Below, piece by piece: positions 56,186 to 63,715 of a stretch of 64,000 nucleotides of DNA; positions within the stretch are counted from its first letter, which is position 1, and the number at the start of each line of letters is the position of its first letter. Both the position numbers and the translations under genes were made by a program. Under the pieces are notes generated by a model. That model searched no databases. It was not told the DNA's origin and saw only the letters and a program-made list of their open reading frames with translations. Origin of the DNA: a virus; the IMG/VR virus record IMGVR_UViG_3300030329_004107, positions 1-64,000 of that record, one strand, 5' to 3'.

Positions 56186-56371
56186 TTAAGAGCTTGTAAG
56201 CTCCATCACGCGAGCCATTAACTCGTCGTGGCTATAAGAAGTAGATTCTTCTTGTTGTCTGCTTTTAAGAGTGGCGTAACTACCATCTTTATTTGCAATA
56301 TAAACATGAGAGGCTTTCCGCACAACTCTATCATCTACTTGATTATCTGAATTATTATTAATTACAATCAT
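56186..56371 (-). CDS. Hypothetical protein
   Basis: A 61-aa protein (MIVINNNSDNQVDDRVVRKA...). Unrecognised. Hairpin AGCTT-AC-AAGCT lies in its 3' end. Confidence 0.5.
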   Translation of the reverse strand: MIVINNNSDNQVDDRVVRKASHVYIANKDGSYATLKSRQQEESTSYSHDELMARVMELTSS

Positions 56372-56372
56372 C

Positions 56373-56543
56373 TTATTTCCCTTTCTTTAGTAATCTTTTA
56401 CGTTCTCTTTCTCGTATTCTGCGAATAAGCCTAGAATCTTCGTGAACCACTTCGAGGGTAGCGTTATTGCGGACATTTTGATCGGGCATAACGCCGAAAT
56501 CCTGTATATGGACAACGCTCATTGGTATGAGTTTCTGTTTCAT
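56373..56543 (-). CDS. Hypothetical basic protein
   Basis: A 56-aa protein (MKQKLIPMSVVHIQDFGVMP...), very basic end (RRIRERERKRLLKKGK). Confidence 0.55.
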   Translation of the reverse strand: MKQKLIPMSVVHIQDFGVMPDQNVRNNATLEVVHEDSRLIRRIRERERKRLLKKGK

Positions 56544-56548
56544 TTTTT

Positions 56549-56896
56549 TTAAAGAATAAATATTTTATTTCCTTCTAGGAAAAGTTTTAAATTATAAGTT
56601 TTATCAATTTTTTTACCAGTTTTTACATCAGTAAGAACCACATCGTGACGTTTATCCATCGTCATAGCAACTTGATGTTTCCACTTTGGTCTTGGAGCTT
56701 TCTTTTCTTCCAAGCTTTTAACTTCATTTAAATCTACCGCGCCCTTTAACCAACCGCCTTTTTCGAGACAAGAGAAAGTCATATTAAAAGCGTGACTTTT
56801 CTTTAGTCTTTGCCTTTTATTTCTACTGTATCCCTCCTTAAAGCCCTTTATTTGGATGGACTTTTTCTTGGGAATGTATTTCGCTATTACAGTCAT
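56549..56896 (-). CDS. Hypothetical basic protein
   Basis: A 115-aa Lys-rich protein (KYIPKKKSIQIKGFKEGYSR). Unrecognised. Confidence 0.5.
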   Translation of the reverse strand: MTVIAKYIPKKKSIQIKGFKEGYSRNKRQRLKKSHAFNMTFSCLEKGGWLKGAVDLNEVKSLEEKKAPRPKWKHQVAMTMDKRHDVVLTDVKTGKKIDKTYNLKLFLEGNKIFIL

Positions 56897-56914
56897 CTAT
56901 TTCTCTTTTAAATT

Positions 56915-57013
56915 TTTTCGCGCCTTTTTTTGGCATTGTCACATATTAATCCCAACCCAACCTGTTTCCGTAAGATCAACACGCTACAATTCTTCGTGCT
57001 TCCCAAAAGGCGC
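56915..57013 (-). other. Long-range hairpin between genes
   Basis: The minus strand has GCGCCTTTTGG pairing with CCAAAAAAAGGCGC over about 95 nt, enclosing CACG/CGTG. The outline is tRNA-like but the arms do not fit a tRNA. Possible small structured RNA. Confidence 0.35.
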
Positions 57014-57018
57014 AAAAA

Positions 57019-57375
57019 TTATTCAGATGTCGGATCGTAAGTTCCCTTCATCTTGTCAATTTTTTCTTTTAAATCTTCTTGCATTTTCTTTTTAAAAAGC
57101 TCGGCAATCGCATGGTGGCCGCAGTTTCGTAAAACGTGTTCTGTTAGTGTGGCGATTTGTAAATCTGGATTATTAACCTTGTCTTTTTCCCAAGCCATCA
57201 TTATCGGCCCAAAACCATATTGTTCTTCTCCGCATTCTTGATCGTCGCTGGCTACTGTAATTTCATCGACGGCGCGGGACATCGCTTCAAATGCTTTCTC
57301 TTTATATTTATCAGAAAAATCATCTTCAATGTCGATTTCTTTAGTCCAGTTAGTTCCTTGTACGGTGAATATCAT
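57019..57375 (-). CDS. Hypothetical protein
   Basis: A 118-aa acidic protein (MIFTVQGTNWTKEIDIEDDF...). One-base overlap with the next gene. Unrecognised. Confidence 0.5.
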   Translation of the reverse strand: MIFTVQGTNWTKEIDIEDDFSDKYKEKAFEAMSRAVDEITVASDDQECGEEQYGFGPIMMAWEKDKVNNPDLQIATLTEHVLRNCGHHAIAELFKKKMQEDLKEKIDKMKGTYDPTSE

Positions 57376-57833
57376 TATTTAGATTCCTTATCAATATAGT
57401 TATTTTTTTCAAACTCTCGCGCTTTCAAAATGGAAGATTCTTCTACCCAAAAAATAGTACCATGAAAATTAAACCTGCGGCGTAACGCCCCGCCTTCATA
57501 ACGAGCAATTAAATTAAGACCTTTTATCTTATACAATTCCCCTTCGGTTAATTCCTCTGTTGGCACTACATCGCTTTTCAGCGAATCGTCTAATAAAAAA
57601 GTTTCTGCATGGGGGGTGTTTTTAAATTTTTTAAGGAAGAACTGCAAGGAATCTGCGGGGGAGGGTGCTTCTATTTTATTTGGCATTTTTTCATTCACAA
57701 TTTTAATGTCCTCGCCCTCAATCTCAATCTTATCAGCACCCGCTGTACCAGTGATCTTGTTCGCAGGATGCTCACTGAAGTAGTAGACCTCTACTTTTTT
57801 ACCGCACTTCGATGTGATCGTTGCTTTCTTCAC
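57375..57833 (-). CDS. Hypothetical protein (GTG start)
   Basis: A 152-aa protein. GTG 57833 (MKKATITSKCGKKVEVYYF) lies 4 nt after the predicted +1; longer upstream reading would include the promoter. Unrecognised. Confidence 0.55.
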   Translation of the reverse strand: MKKATITSKCGKKVEVYYFSEHPANKITGTAGADKIEIEGEDIKIVNEKMPNKIEAPSPADSLQFFLKKFKNTPHAETFLLDDSLKSDVVPTEELTEGELYKIKGLNLIARYEGGALRRRFNFHGTIFWVEESSILKAREFEKNNYIDKESK

Positions 57834-57843
57834 TGTAAAAAAT

Positions 57844-57872
57844 AGTATAACACACGCTTTAGCATCTGTCAA
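57844..57872 (-). promoter_or_regulatory. Sigma-70-type promoter, near-leaderless
   Basis: TTGACA, 17 nt, TATACT with AAAGCGTGTG. +1 about 57837; GTG 57833. Confidence 0.85.
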
Positions 57873-57880
57873 CAGTTTTT

Positions 57881-58117
57881 TTAATTATTTGCCCCTATCC
57901 AATTAGCGTATCCGTAAACGCTCATTACAACTAAAATAGAGGACATGACCGCTGTGGGGTAAGCCTCTCTAGCAAAGCTGTACGCGCCAACCAAAGCGTT
58001 ACCGAAAATCCAAAGCAACCACGAATTAGGATTTAAATTTGCATTTAAAAAATAGCCCAACAAAACAAGAACCATTCCAATCCAACCTAACCAATGTTTG
58101 CTACAAATTTCTCTCAT
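57881..58117 (-). CDS. Small integral membrane protein
   Basis: A 78-aa protein with three hydrophobic helices (WLGWIGMVLVLLGYFL, WLLWIFGNALVGAYSF, AVMSSILVVMSVYGYA). PnuC-like small transporters have a similar look, but the protein is too short for one. ATGA overlap with the upstream gene. Confidence 0.55.
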   Translation of the reverse strand: MREICSKHWLGWIGMVLVLLGYFLNANLNPNSWLLWIFGNALVGAYSFAREAYPTAVMSSILVVMSVYGYANWIGANN

Positions 58118-58659
58118 ATTAATCTTTGACTCTCAACGGCATCGAAAAGTTTCTTCTCGGTGCAGTAATAACATTTAAGTAGTTCTTCATCAATCCCTAA
58201 AAGGCGGCGAATATCACCTATTCTCATATTGACCAGCTTTTTAAACTGGACTTTAGATAAATCTGAAGCGCATCTGCTTCCTGCCATCACCCCGCTATAA
58301 AAAACGAACCTTTCTTCTTCTGTGAAGTTGTAGCCTTCGGGGTAAAAATATTTAGCACAAAAATAAAACAGATTACGCCGCCATCGCCGCATCTTCTTCG
58401 AGCTTCCCATCGTGTAGCCGATCACGAAAGCCTCGTCTTTGAGCATTAATCCGCGACCCACAAGTATGTGTATAGTATCATGCGAGAAAAGATCAACGTA
58501 ACCAGCAAAAAGTCCAATGTCATATTTAGGGTTTTCTATAAGTTTAATTATTAAGGGTATGTCTGACTGCTCCAAGGCAATCGGTTCCATGCTAGACAAG
58601 CATTCTTTTAGAGTTTTTTCGCTCTGTGAAAGGGGTATATGCCATTCTTCAGCTTCCAT
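58114..58659 (-). CDS. Coq4-like protein
   Basis: A 181-aa protein. SHDTIHILVGRGLMLKDEAF contains H-D-x2-H-x11-E, the metal-binding motif of the Coq4 family. Coq4 acts on ubiquinone precursors (decarboxylation and hydroxylation). The phage role is unknown. Overlaps both neighbours. Confidence 0.55.
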   Translation of the reverse strand: MEAEEWHIPLSQSEKTLKECLSSMEPIALEQSDIPLIIKLIENPKYDIGLFAGYVDLFSHDTIHILVGRGLMLKDEAFVIGYTMGSSKKMRRWRRNLFYFCAKYFYPEGYNFTEEERFVFYSGVMAGSRCASDLSKVQFKKLVNMRIGDIRRLLGIDEELLKCYYCTEKKLFDAVESQRLI

Positions 58660-58813
58660 TTAATTTATTTGCTTTTTTATATTCGGCCCAAGTTTTTTCT
58701 AACCAATATTTCCAAGCATCGCTTGCTAAAATATCTTGCTCTTCTTTTTTTCTTCTGGCATAAAATTCTTTATTTGTCTCAAATGCTGCTCGAAATCTTC
58801 TACTCTTACTCAT
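58649..58813 (-). CDS. Hypothetical basic protein
   Basis: A 54-aa protein (MSKSRRFRAAFETNKEFYAR...). Overlaps the Coq4-like gene by 11 nt. Confidence 0.55.
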   Translation of the reverse strand: MSKSRRFRAAFETNKEFYARRKKEEQDILASDAWKYWLEKTWAEYKKANKLNGS

Positions 58814-58993
58814 CTAACGAAATCTTTCTTGTATCACTGCGTTTTTATTTTCATCTACATAACCATATTTATCATTTATAATACAATATAATTTAACTAT
58901 ATCCGCATCTCTGCATTCGTTTTTATCTGATACGAATTGTAAAACATCTGATCTAATTTTTTCGAGAGTATAAATTTTTTTATCCGATTTCAT
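58814..58993 (-). CDS. Hypothetical protein
   Basis: A 59-aa protein (MKSDKKIYTLEKIRSDVLQF...). ATGA overlap with the HIT-like gene. Confidence 0.55.
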   Translation of the reverse strand: MKSDKKIYTLEKIRSDVLQFVSDKNECRDADIVKLYCIINDKYGYVDENKNAVIQERFR

Positions 58994-59280
58994 TTTTTGG
59001 GCCTTGCATGCCAGTGCATATGATCTGGTATTTTATTTTCTTTTTTATCAATATAAAAGTGCGGCCCCCCATAAAACCTATACGCAACCTTTGTTAACAT
59101 TCTTTCCATTTCAGCCCGTAAGTACGGCGAGCCGCCGTCTTTAGGGTCGATGTGTTCCCACGGTACAATCATGGGAACCTTACAATTCATACAGTCAAGT
59201 ATAATGAAATTCTCATCTCTATAATACTCATTTATTATTGTATGTAACTCGCATAATTCACATTTGTCATCTTTACGCAC
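58990..59280 (-). CDS. HIT-like protein with Cys pairs
   Basis: A 96-aa protein. KCELCELH and LDCMNCKVP give two Cys pairs, and DHMHWHARP matches the His-x-His-x-His end of HIT hydrolases/transferases. The combination recalls GalT/aprataxin-type proteins. It is short for the family. Confidence 0.55.
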   Translation of the reverse strand: MRKDDKCELCELHTIINEYYRDENFIILDCMNCKVPMIVPWEHIDPKDGGSPYLRAEMERMLTKVAYRFYGGPHFYIDKKENKIPDHMHWHARPKK

Positions 59281-59812
59281 ACTCTACTTTACTCCAATTT
59301 GTATAAGGTTTGTCAGCAACCCATTCTATTTGTCTACCAGTATCACCATTGAACCAGTAGTGAGCTACCTGTGTTTCATTTGGTATAAATGTTCCTTCTG
59401 AAGTGGGATCGGGTTCCCAATCTACATGATAAATATCATAAATAGAATCTATTATATTAATGTCATCTTTTATTTTAACGTGTATTCCAACGAAATCTTG
59501 AGCTTCTTCGAGTGTCGCAAAATGTAATTTACCTTGATCCATCCACCCAGCGTAAGGCCAGCCTTGATCCTCTTCAGCGGTCATGTATTCTCTTTCGTAG
59601 CTGAAGCTACCTCTGGTATTTTGACTGAATATCCACTCTCCCTGCTCTCGCTCATAACAATAAACTCTATAATTCCAGTTAAACCCAGCTTCTCCGGTTT
59701 CACCCTCTTCGCCTTTGGGGTCGTGTTCTTTTTCTTCGTATTTGCAGGTAACTGTCCAAGTGGTCAACGCCCCCATTACTCCTGCTTTTTTGATAAAATC
59801 TCGCCTATTCAT
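59273..59812 (-). CDS. Tat-exported lipoprotein (putative)
   Basis: A 179-aa protein. MNRRDFIKKAGVMGALTTWT is a twin-arginine signal (R-R-x-F-I-K) and TVTC gives a lipobox-like Cys. The mature part is Trp/Asp-rich and looks beta. A Tat substrate encoded by a phage is rare. ATG 59812 chosen over an upstream start. Confidence 0.6.
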   Translation of the reverse strand: MNRRDFIKKAGVMGALTTWTVTCKYEEKEHDPKGEEGETGEAGFNWNYRVYCYEREQGEWIFSQNTRGSFSYEREYMTAEEDQGWPYAGWMDQGKLHFATLEEAQDFVGIHVKIKDDINIIDSIYDIYHVDWEPDPTSEGTFIPNETQVAHYWFNGDTGRQIEWVADKPYTNWSKVECA

Positions 59813-59817
59813 GATAT

Positions 59818-60021
59818 TTAATCCCAATTATATTTGTTAATTGCCGCAAGGCAATCATCTGCATTAGCAAGTTTCTCTACTTGTTTAGACATTTCTTCAA
59901 CAATTTGAGGATGCTCGCCAATTCCTGCTGGGTTGTTAAAGTAAACCTCAAGGGTCGCATACGCTTCAGTACGCTGGGCTTCGTATTTCGACTTTAGTGC
60001 TTCTCTTAACGCTTTTTTCAT
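59818..60021 (-). CDS. Conserved phage small protein
   Basis: A 67-aa protein. NNPAGIGEHPQIVEEMSKQV resembles a conserved small hypothetical protein seen in T4-type cyanophages. Function unknown. Confidence 0.6.
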   Translation of the reverse strand: MKKALREALKSKYEAQRTEAYATLEVYFNNPAGIGEHPQIVEEMSKQVEKLANADDCLAAINKYNWD

Positions 60022-60022
60022 A

Positions 60023-61231
60023 TTACCTTCTGAACTGTGGTTGGTTATTGGGGCTGATCGGCGGGAAAAAGTTTCCGCCGCTAGGGATAGATGGATTCAT
60101 TCCGTTATTAAAGGGCTGTCCATTGTTAAACGGTTGCCCATTGTTGGTTGGCTGGCCGTTGTTATTTGGCATTTGGCCTTGACCATTTTGATTGTTATTT
60201 CCCAAATTAGCGGGAGCAACCCCTAACTGCGTCAAAGTTCTCTGGTTTAGATTCAGATGAAACTTACGAGTAGACAAGCCTCGCAATTTAGGGTCAGCTT
60301 TCATAAAAACCACGCCTGTTTCGCTTACTACAAAACCAATAGAAGGGTTGGTTTGGTTCGCGATTATATTTAACAACTGCATCGCGGTTATATTGTACAA
60401 TTTGGGAGGCATTCCTTTAAGCGTCACATCATCTGGGACGAAAGTTGCACCCGTGGCATCAACTGGGGTAACTGGTAATGCGCTATTAGCAAGGGGCGCA
60501 TTTGGCAACAGCGGTAAAGACGGGGGATTAGGAGGTGTCGCGCTCATTCCAAGCGGCAATCCTGTTGTTGGGTCAACCTGTGTCGGAGAACCCGAATTTG
60601 GCGGCGTAACGCCCATTCCCATCGGTAGCCCCGTTGTTGGGTCAAGATTTGGAGCGGAGCCGTTAAGGTTATTATTATTCTGATTATTATTTTGATTATT
60701 ATTTGGTCGATTTTTAGTAGGATCGTAAATCGTGTCAAAAATAAAGTTGATGCCGTTGGCCTTGGCGAACATTGTATCCATCGCCTCCACCACTTCCGCA
60801 AGGGTAAAGTTCTCTAAAGACCCCACCTCTTGTAGAACTATTTTATTTAGTTTATTTCGTATAAGCCCCCTAGAAGAAGGAACTGGTAGAGCAGTCTTTT
60901 GGCGACGATAACCAAAGTTTGGGCCGCTCTGAAGATAACCCGCTTCGCCAAGCGCATTTATTTGATGAAGAAACTTGTTCCATCGAATTTGCTCTGGCGA
61001 TAAGCCTAAATTATTGTAATTTGGCGGGACACTCTTTTTGAGAGTCTCGACTTGGCCTTGTAAAATGTTAATTTGATCCTTCAACATCTGCAACTCGGTT
61101 ACAGAAATTGGCGGTGCTGGCTGAACCACATCTGGACGCATAGGCGGCGGTGGCAGAATCGGTAATTGCGGCGGCGTTCCAACCCCAGCGCGAACAGAAA
61201 ATGTTAGTAATAATGTAATAATATATTTCAT
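60023..61231 (-). CDS. Secreted STN/secretin-like protein
   Basis: A 402-aa protein. A signal peptide (MKYIITLLLTFSVRAGVG), Pro-rich N-terminus, coiled coil, Asn-rich linker (NNNQNNNQ), a duplicated DPTTGLPMGMG / DPTTGLPLGMS motif, and a region (NITAMQLLNIIANQTNPSIG) like the STN/secretin N-domain. Gln/Asn-Gly-Gln end repeats. It reads like a bacterial envelope protein and may be horizontally acquired. Confidence 0.55.
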   Translation of the reverse strand: MKYIITLLLTFSVRAGVGTPPQLPILPPPPMRPDVVQPAPPISVTELQMLKDQINILQGQVETLKKSVPPNYNNLGLSPEQIRWNKFLHQINALGEAGYLQSGPNFGYRRQKTALPVPSSRGLIRNKLNKIVLQEVGSLENFTLAEVVEAMDTMFAKANGINFIFDTIYDPTKNRPNNNQNNNQNNNNLNGSAPNLDPTTGLPMGMGVTPPNSGSPTQVDPTTGLPLGMSATPPNPPSLPLLPNAPLANSALPVTPVDATGATFVPDDVTLKGMPPKLYNITAMQLLNIIANQTNPSIGFVVSETGVVFMKADPKLRGLSTRKFHLNLNQRTLTQLGVAPANLGNNNQNGQGQMPNNNGQPTNNGQPFNNGQPFNNGMNPSIPSGGNFFPPISPNNQPQFRR

Positions 61232-61764
61232 CGTAATTCCTTTCTCAAGAGCCTCCATCTATCGCTGTCGATAGTTTTATTTCCTTTATCTATTTCTTTT
61301 AACATCGTCATTATTTCGTCGATGCTGTTATAAATATAATGATGAGGAAGCATACCCATCATCCAAAGAGGCGTTTGGGATTTTCCTCCCTCCATAGAAA
61401 TAAAAATCGGCTTTTTCATTCTGACCGCAGTAACTATCTCCTCCGCGCTTCCCCAGCTTGCCACATCGGGTAATAAATGAGCGATAATAAAATCAGACCT
61501 ATCTACTAAATTGAGATCATAACTGCGTACCGTGGTCATTCTTTCTGCAACATCACTATAATAGCCGTTCATCATATCGTCGGCCATCCTGCTGCGAGCA
61601 GCCTCGTCCTCATCTACGTCTTTTACAAAAGGTTTTTTATACGGGTTGAAAACGACAATATCTAGCTGCTCTAGCTCTTTTTCTACTTCTTCGCGCCAGT
61701 TGCGACCATCTGCATATTGCATATGCCCTACTAAATAGGTTCTGGTTTTTTCTAGTATTCCCAT
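61228..61764 (-). CDS. Nucleoside 2-deoxyribosyltransferase-like protein
   Basis: A 178-aa protein. TYLVGHMQYADGRNWREEVE, VVFNPYKKPF and ASWGSAEEIVTAVRMKKPIF fit the deoxyribosyltransferase-like Rossmann fold. Probable nucleotide salvage, or base exchange. ATG 61764 equals the predicted +1. Confidence 0.65.
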   Translation of the reverse strand: MGILEKTRTYLVGHMQYADGRNWREEVEKELEQLDIVVFNPYKKPFVKDVDEDEAARSRMADDMMNGYYSDVAERMTTVRSYDLNLVDRSDFIIAHLLPDVASWGSAEEIVTAVRMKKPIFISMEGGKSQTPLWMMGMLPHHYIYNSIDEIMTMLKEIDKGNKTIDSDRWRLLRKELR

Positions 61765-61770
61765 AAATCT

Positions 61771-61799
61771 ATTCTATTATACGCTTTGGCCCGTGTCAA
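61771..61799 (-). promoter_or_regulatory. Sigma-70-type promoter, leaderless type
   Basis: TTGACA, 17 nt, TAGAAT with AAAGCG. +1 61764 = A of ATG. Confidence 0.8.
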
Positions 61800-61802
61800 G
61801 CC

Positions 61803-62006
61803 CTATCTCCACAATTCGTTTTCTTCGGCTTGTTTTTTAGCTGCCCATTTAGCAGCACTTTTTTGCTTTTTCTTCTTTTCTGACGGTGGAACGTAATATC
61901 TACGATCCCGCACTTGCTGTAAAGTGCCTTCTCTATCGAGCTTTTTTTTAAGTTTTTTTAAAGCTTGATCCACTGACATACCTTTTCCTAGTCTAACTTC
62001 ACTCAT
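61803..62006 (-). CDS. rpsU: Ribosomal protein bS21 homologue
   Basis: A 67-aa protein. MSEVRLGKGMSVDQALKKLK, REGTLQQVRDRRYYVPPSEK and a Lys/Ala-rich tail align along the whole length with bS21. bS21 sits near the anti-Shine-Dalgarno end of 16S rRNA and affects start-site choice. Phage-encoded bS21 is known from a few aquatic phages. Lies just upstream of several near-leaderless genes. Confidence 0.85.
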   Translation of the reverse strand: MSEVRLGKGMSVDQALKKLKKKLDREGTLQQVRDRRYYVPPSEKKKKQKSAAKWAAKKQAEENELWR

Positions 62007-62175
62007 TTGCTTTATTTATTATCTCCTTTCTTATTTTATCTATTGTTATTTTAGCGTGAAATGCGAATTTCTTGTCGTGCCAACTGGCATCTGATGACTT
62101 TATTTTTTGTATATACCCCTTTGATGCCCTATCTAGGACTCTTAAAATCTCTTCTACTGGGAGGTAATGCTTCAC
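61999..62175 (-). CDS. Hypothetical protein (GTG start)
   Basis: A 58-aa basic protein (MKHYLPVEEILRVLDRASKG...). Overlaps the bS21 gene by 8 nt. Confidence 0.5.
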   Translation of the reverse strand: MKHYLPVEEILRVLDRASKGYIQKIKSSDASWHDKKFAFHAKITIDKIRKEIINKANE

Positions 62176-62216
62176 TTATCATATATTATTCTCCCAATAA
62201 ATATTTTAATAAATTT

Positions 62217-62330
62217 TTATTCTTTTTTGAACAAATCCTTTATTATTGCCCATATTCCTAAAAATAATAAACTAAAAAAATAGAAAATAGATAGAATTAC
62301 TGTCCAGATTGCTTCTATTATCGTTTTCAT
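62217..62330 (-). CDS. Membrane microprotein (37 aa)
   Basis: MKTIIEAIWTVILSIFYFFS then LLFLGIWAIIKDLFKKE: one long hydrophobic segment. One-base overlap with ThyX (TAATG-type). Confidence 0.6.
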   Translation of the reverse strand: MKTIIEAIWTVILSIFYFFSLLFLGIWAIIKDLFKKE

Positions 62331-62992
62331 TACCAATTCAGTGCCTTGCTAACATTTGGAAATTGCTCAATAAAGATGTCTTTTACGGCGTTGGCAATGT
62401 CTCGATGCTCTTTTTGCGTGTTTTCTTCTGTTCTCAAGTCGATATAATGTACCCAGCTACGGACTGTTCCGTTCATATACAGTGTCGTTTCCGTAGTCAA
62501 CGGCAAAACCATTCTCGCGCTTTCTTTTGCGACACCCGCCTCAATTAACTCATTATATAACTTAATGCCTTGGTTCAAATGCTGGGAAATAGCCAATGAA
62601 GCTGGAACATTTTTGTAATCATCGGTAAGTGTCGGATCAATGACATCCGTAGAGCTTTGCCTATTCTTTTCAGCTTGCTGGCGCAACTCCAAAGGCTCAA
62701 GCTTTTGCGCTTCGCTATATCTTTGGCTAAATTCTTGAAAGCTGAAGCTTCTGTGCCTTAATATCTGCGCGGCGATGGCTCTGCTGGTTTTTATTTCCAC
62801 ACACATACTTGCAAGCTCGAAAGGCGACCAGTGCTTGTGCTTAATTAGAAAGCCAATTAGCTTGGGCGCAGTCTTTGTGTTCATTTGGTTGCTTGGGTTA
62901 GATACTCTCGCACAATAAGCGATAATATCTTCCGCAGACATCCCCGACGAACCTATTTGGGGCTGAGTAAGCGATACTAATTTTACGTTCAT
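62330..62992 (-). CDS. thyX: Flavin-dependent thymidylate synthase
   Basis: A 220-aa protein. RHRSFSFQEFSQRY is the ThyX motif (R-H-R-x7-S), with further FAD/dUMP residues (ARVSNPS, ESARMVLPL). Makes dTMP from dUMP with methylene-THF and FADH2. Confidence 0.92.
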   Translation of the reverse strand: MNVKLVSLTQPQIGSSGMSAEDIIAYCARVSNPSNQMNTKTAPKLIGFLIKHKHWSPFELASMCVEIKTSRAIAAQILRHRSFSFQEFSQRYSEAQKLEPLELRQQAEKNRQSSTDVIDPTLTDDYKNVPASLAISQHLNQGIKLYNELIEAGVAKESARMVLPLTTETTLYMNGTVRSWVHYIDLRTEENTQKEHRDIANAVKDIFIEQFPNVSKALNW

Positions 62993-62995
62993 TTT

Positions 62996-63511
62996 TTAAA
63001 ATCCAAAATCGTCATCTTGTTTTTGCACTGGACTCAACTGGCTGGCCTTTGCTATGTAATTAAGAGGCCCGTCTGGGCGATATATTTTCTTTGTTTTAAT
63101 CCTATCGAACTGTTCGCGACTGATTTCGCCAAGAACCTCTACTCGCGTATAATCCTTGGGATTTAACCGAGCCAAAACGAATTTCTTAACGTCCTTGTGT
63201 TTACCCGTCCACTCTTCGGCGGGGATTTTAAGCTCCGGTTCCCCCGCTCCAAAATAAGTCACGGTCTTGACTTCGATATCCTTAAAGTCCATACCGTCAT
63301 CTCTAACTTCGTAAATGTTACGATCTATTTCCAAGCCCGTGCATTTACCATAAGCGGCCTCGCCAAGAATGCCAATTTCATGTGCCATTGACCTCGCTGA
63401 ACCCTCATGCCATTGAGTATTATTTCTAAAAGAAGCGTCTTTAGCGTAATGACGCTTGCGACCAAGTGCGGCTATTTCCTCGGCTTCTTTCTTTGTAAAT
63501 GTAATTAACAT
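62996..63511 (-). CDS. PD-(D/E)XK-type nuclease-like protein
   Basis: A 171-aa protein. GILGEAAYGKCTG and DGMDFKDIEVKTVTY give the E...D...E-x-K arrangement of the PD-(D/E)XK fold. Possible DNA repair or restriction-like nuclease. Confidence 0.6.
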   Translation of the reverse strand: MLITFTKKEAEEIAALGRKRHYAKDASFRNNTQWHEGSARSMAHEIGILGEAAYGKCTGLEIDRNIYEVRDDGMDFKDIEVKTVTYFGAGEPELKIPAEEWTGKHKDVKKFVLARLNPKDYTRVEVLGEISREQFDRIKTKKIYRPDGPLNYIAKASQLSPVQKQDDDFGF

Positions 63512-63702
63512 CAGAGAAATCTATATTTAACGACCTCGCCGCTCTCTTTCGACTTATATAAAAAAACAATTTTAGTAGAGAATCCTACTTCTAGCCTAAT
63601 CCACTCTATGTCAAACTCACTTTTCGATGAATAGGTATAAATGTCATAATCTGGATCAGAGGTCTTATGTATTTTTCTTTTTGTTTTAGGTTTGGTTTTC
63701 AT
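63511..63702 (-). CDS. Hypothetical basic protein
   Basis: A 63-aa protein (MKTKPKTKRKIHKTSDPDYD...). ATG 63702 chosen; the longer version has no better start. Unrecognised. Confidence 0.5.
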   Translation of the reverse strand: MKTKPKTKRKIHKTSDPDYDIYTYSSKSEFDIEWIRLEVGFSTKIVFLYKSKESGEVVKYRFL

Positions 63703-63715
63703 CGCTAATCTTGTT

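Noticed and set aside
56915-57013. tRNA gene
   Set aside because: Outer stem is present but D, anticodon and T arms do not form.
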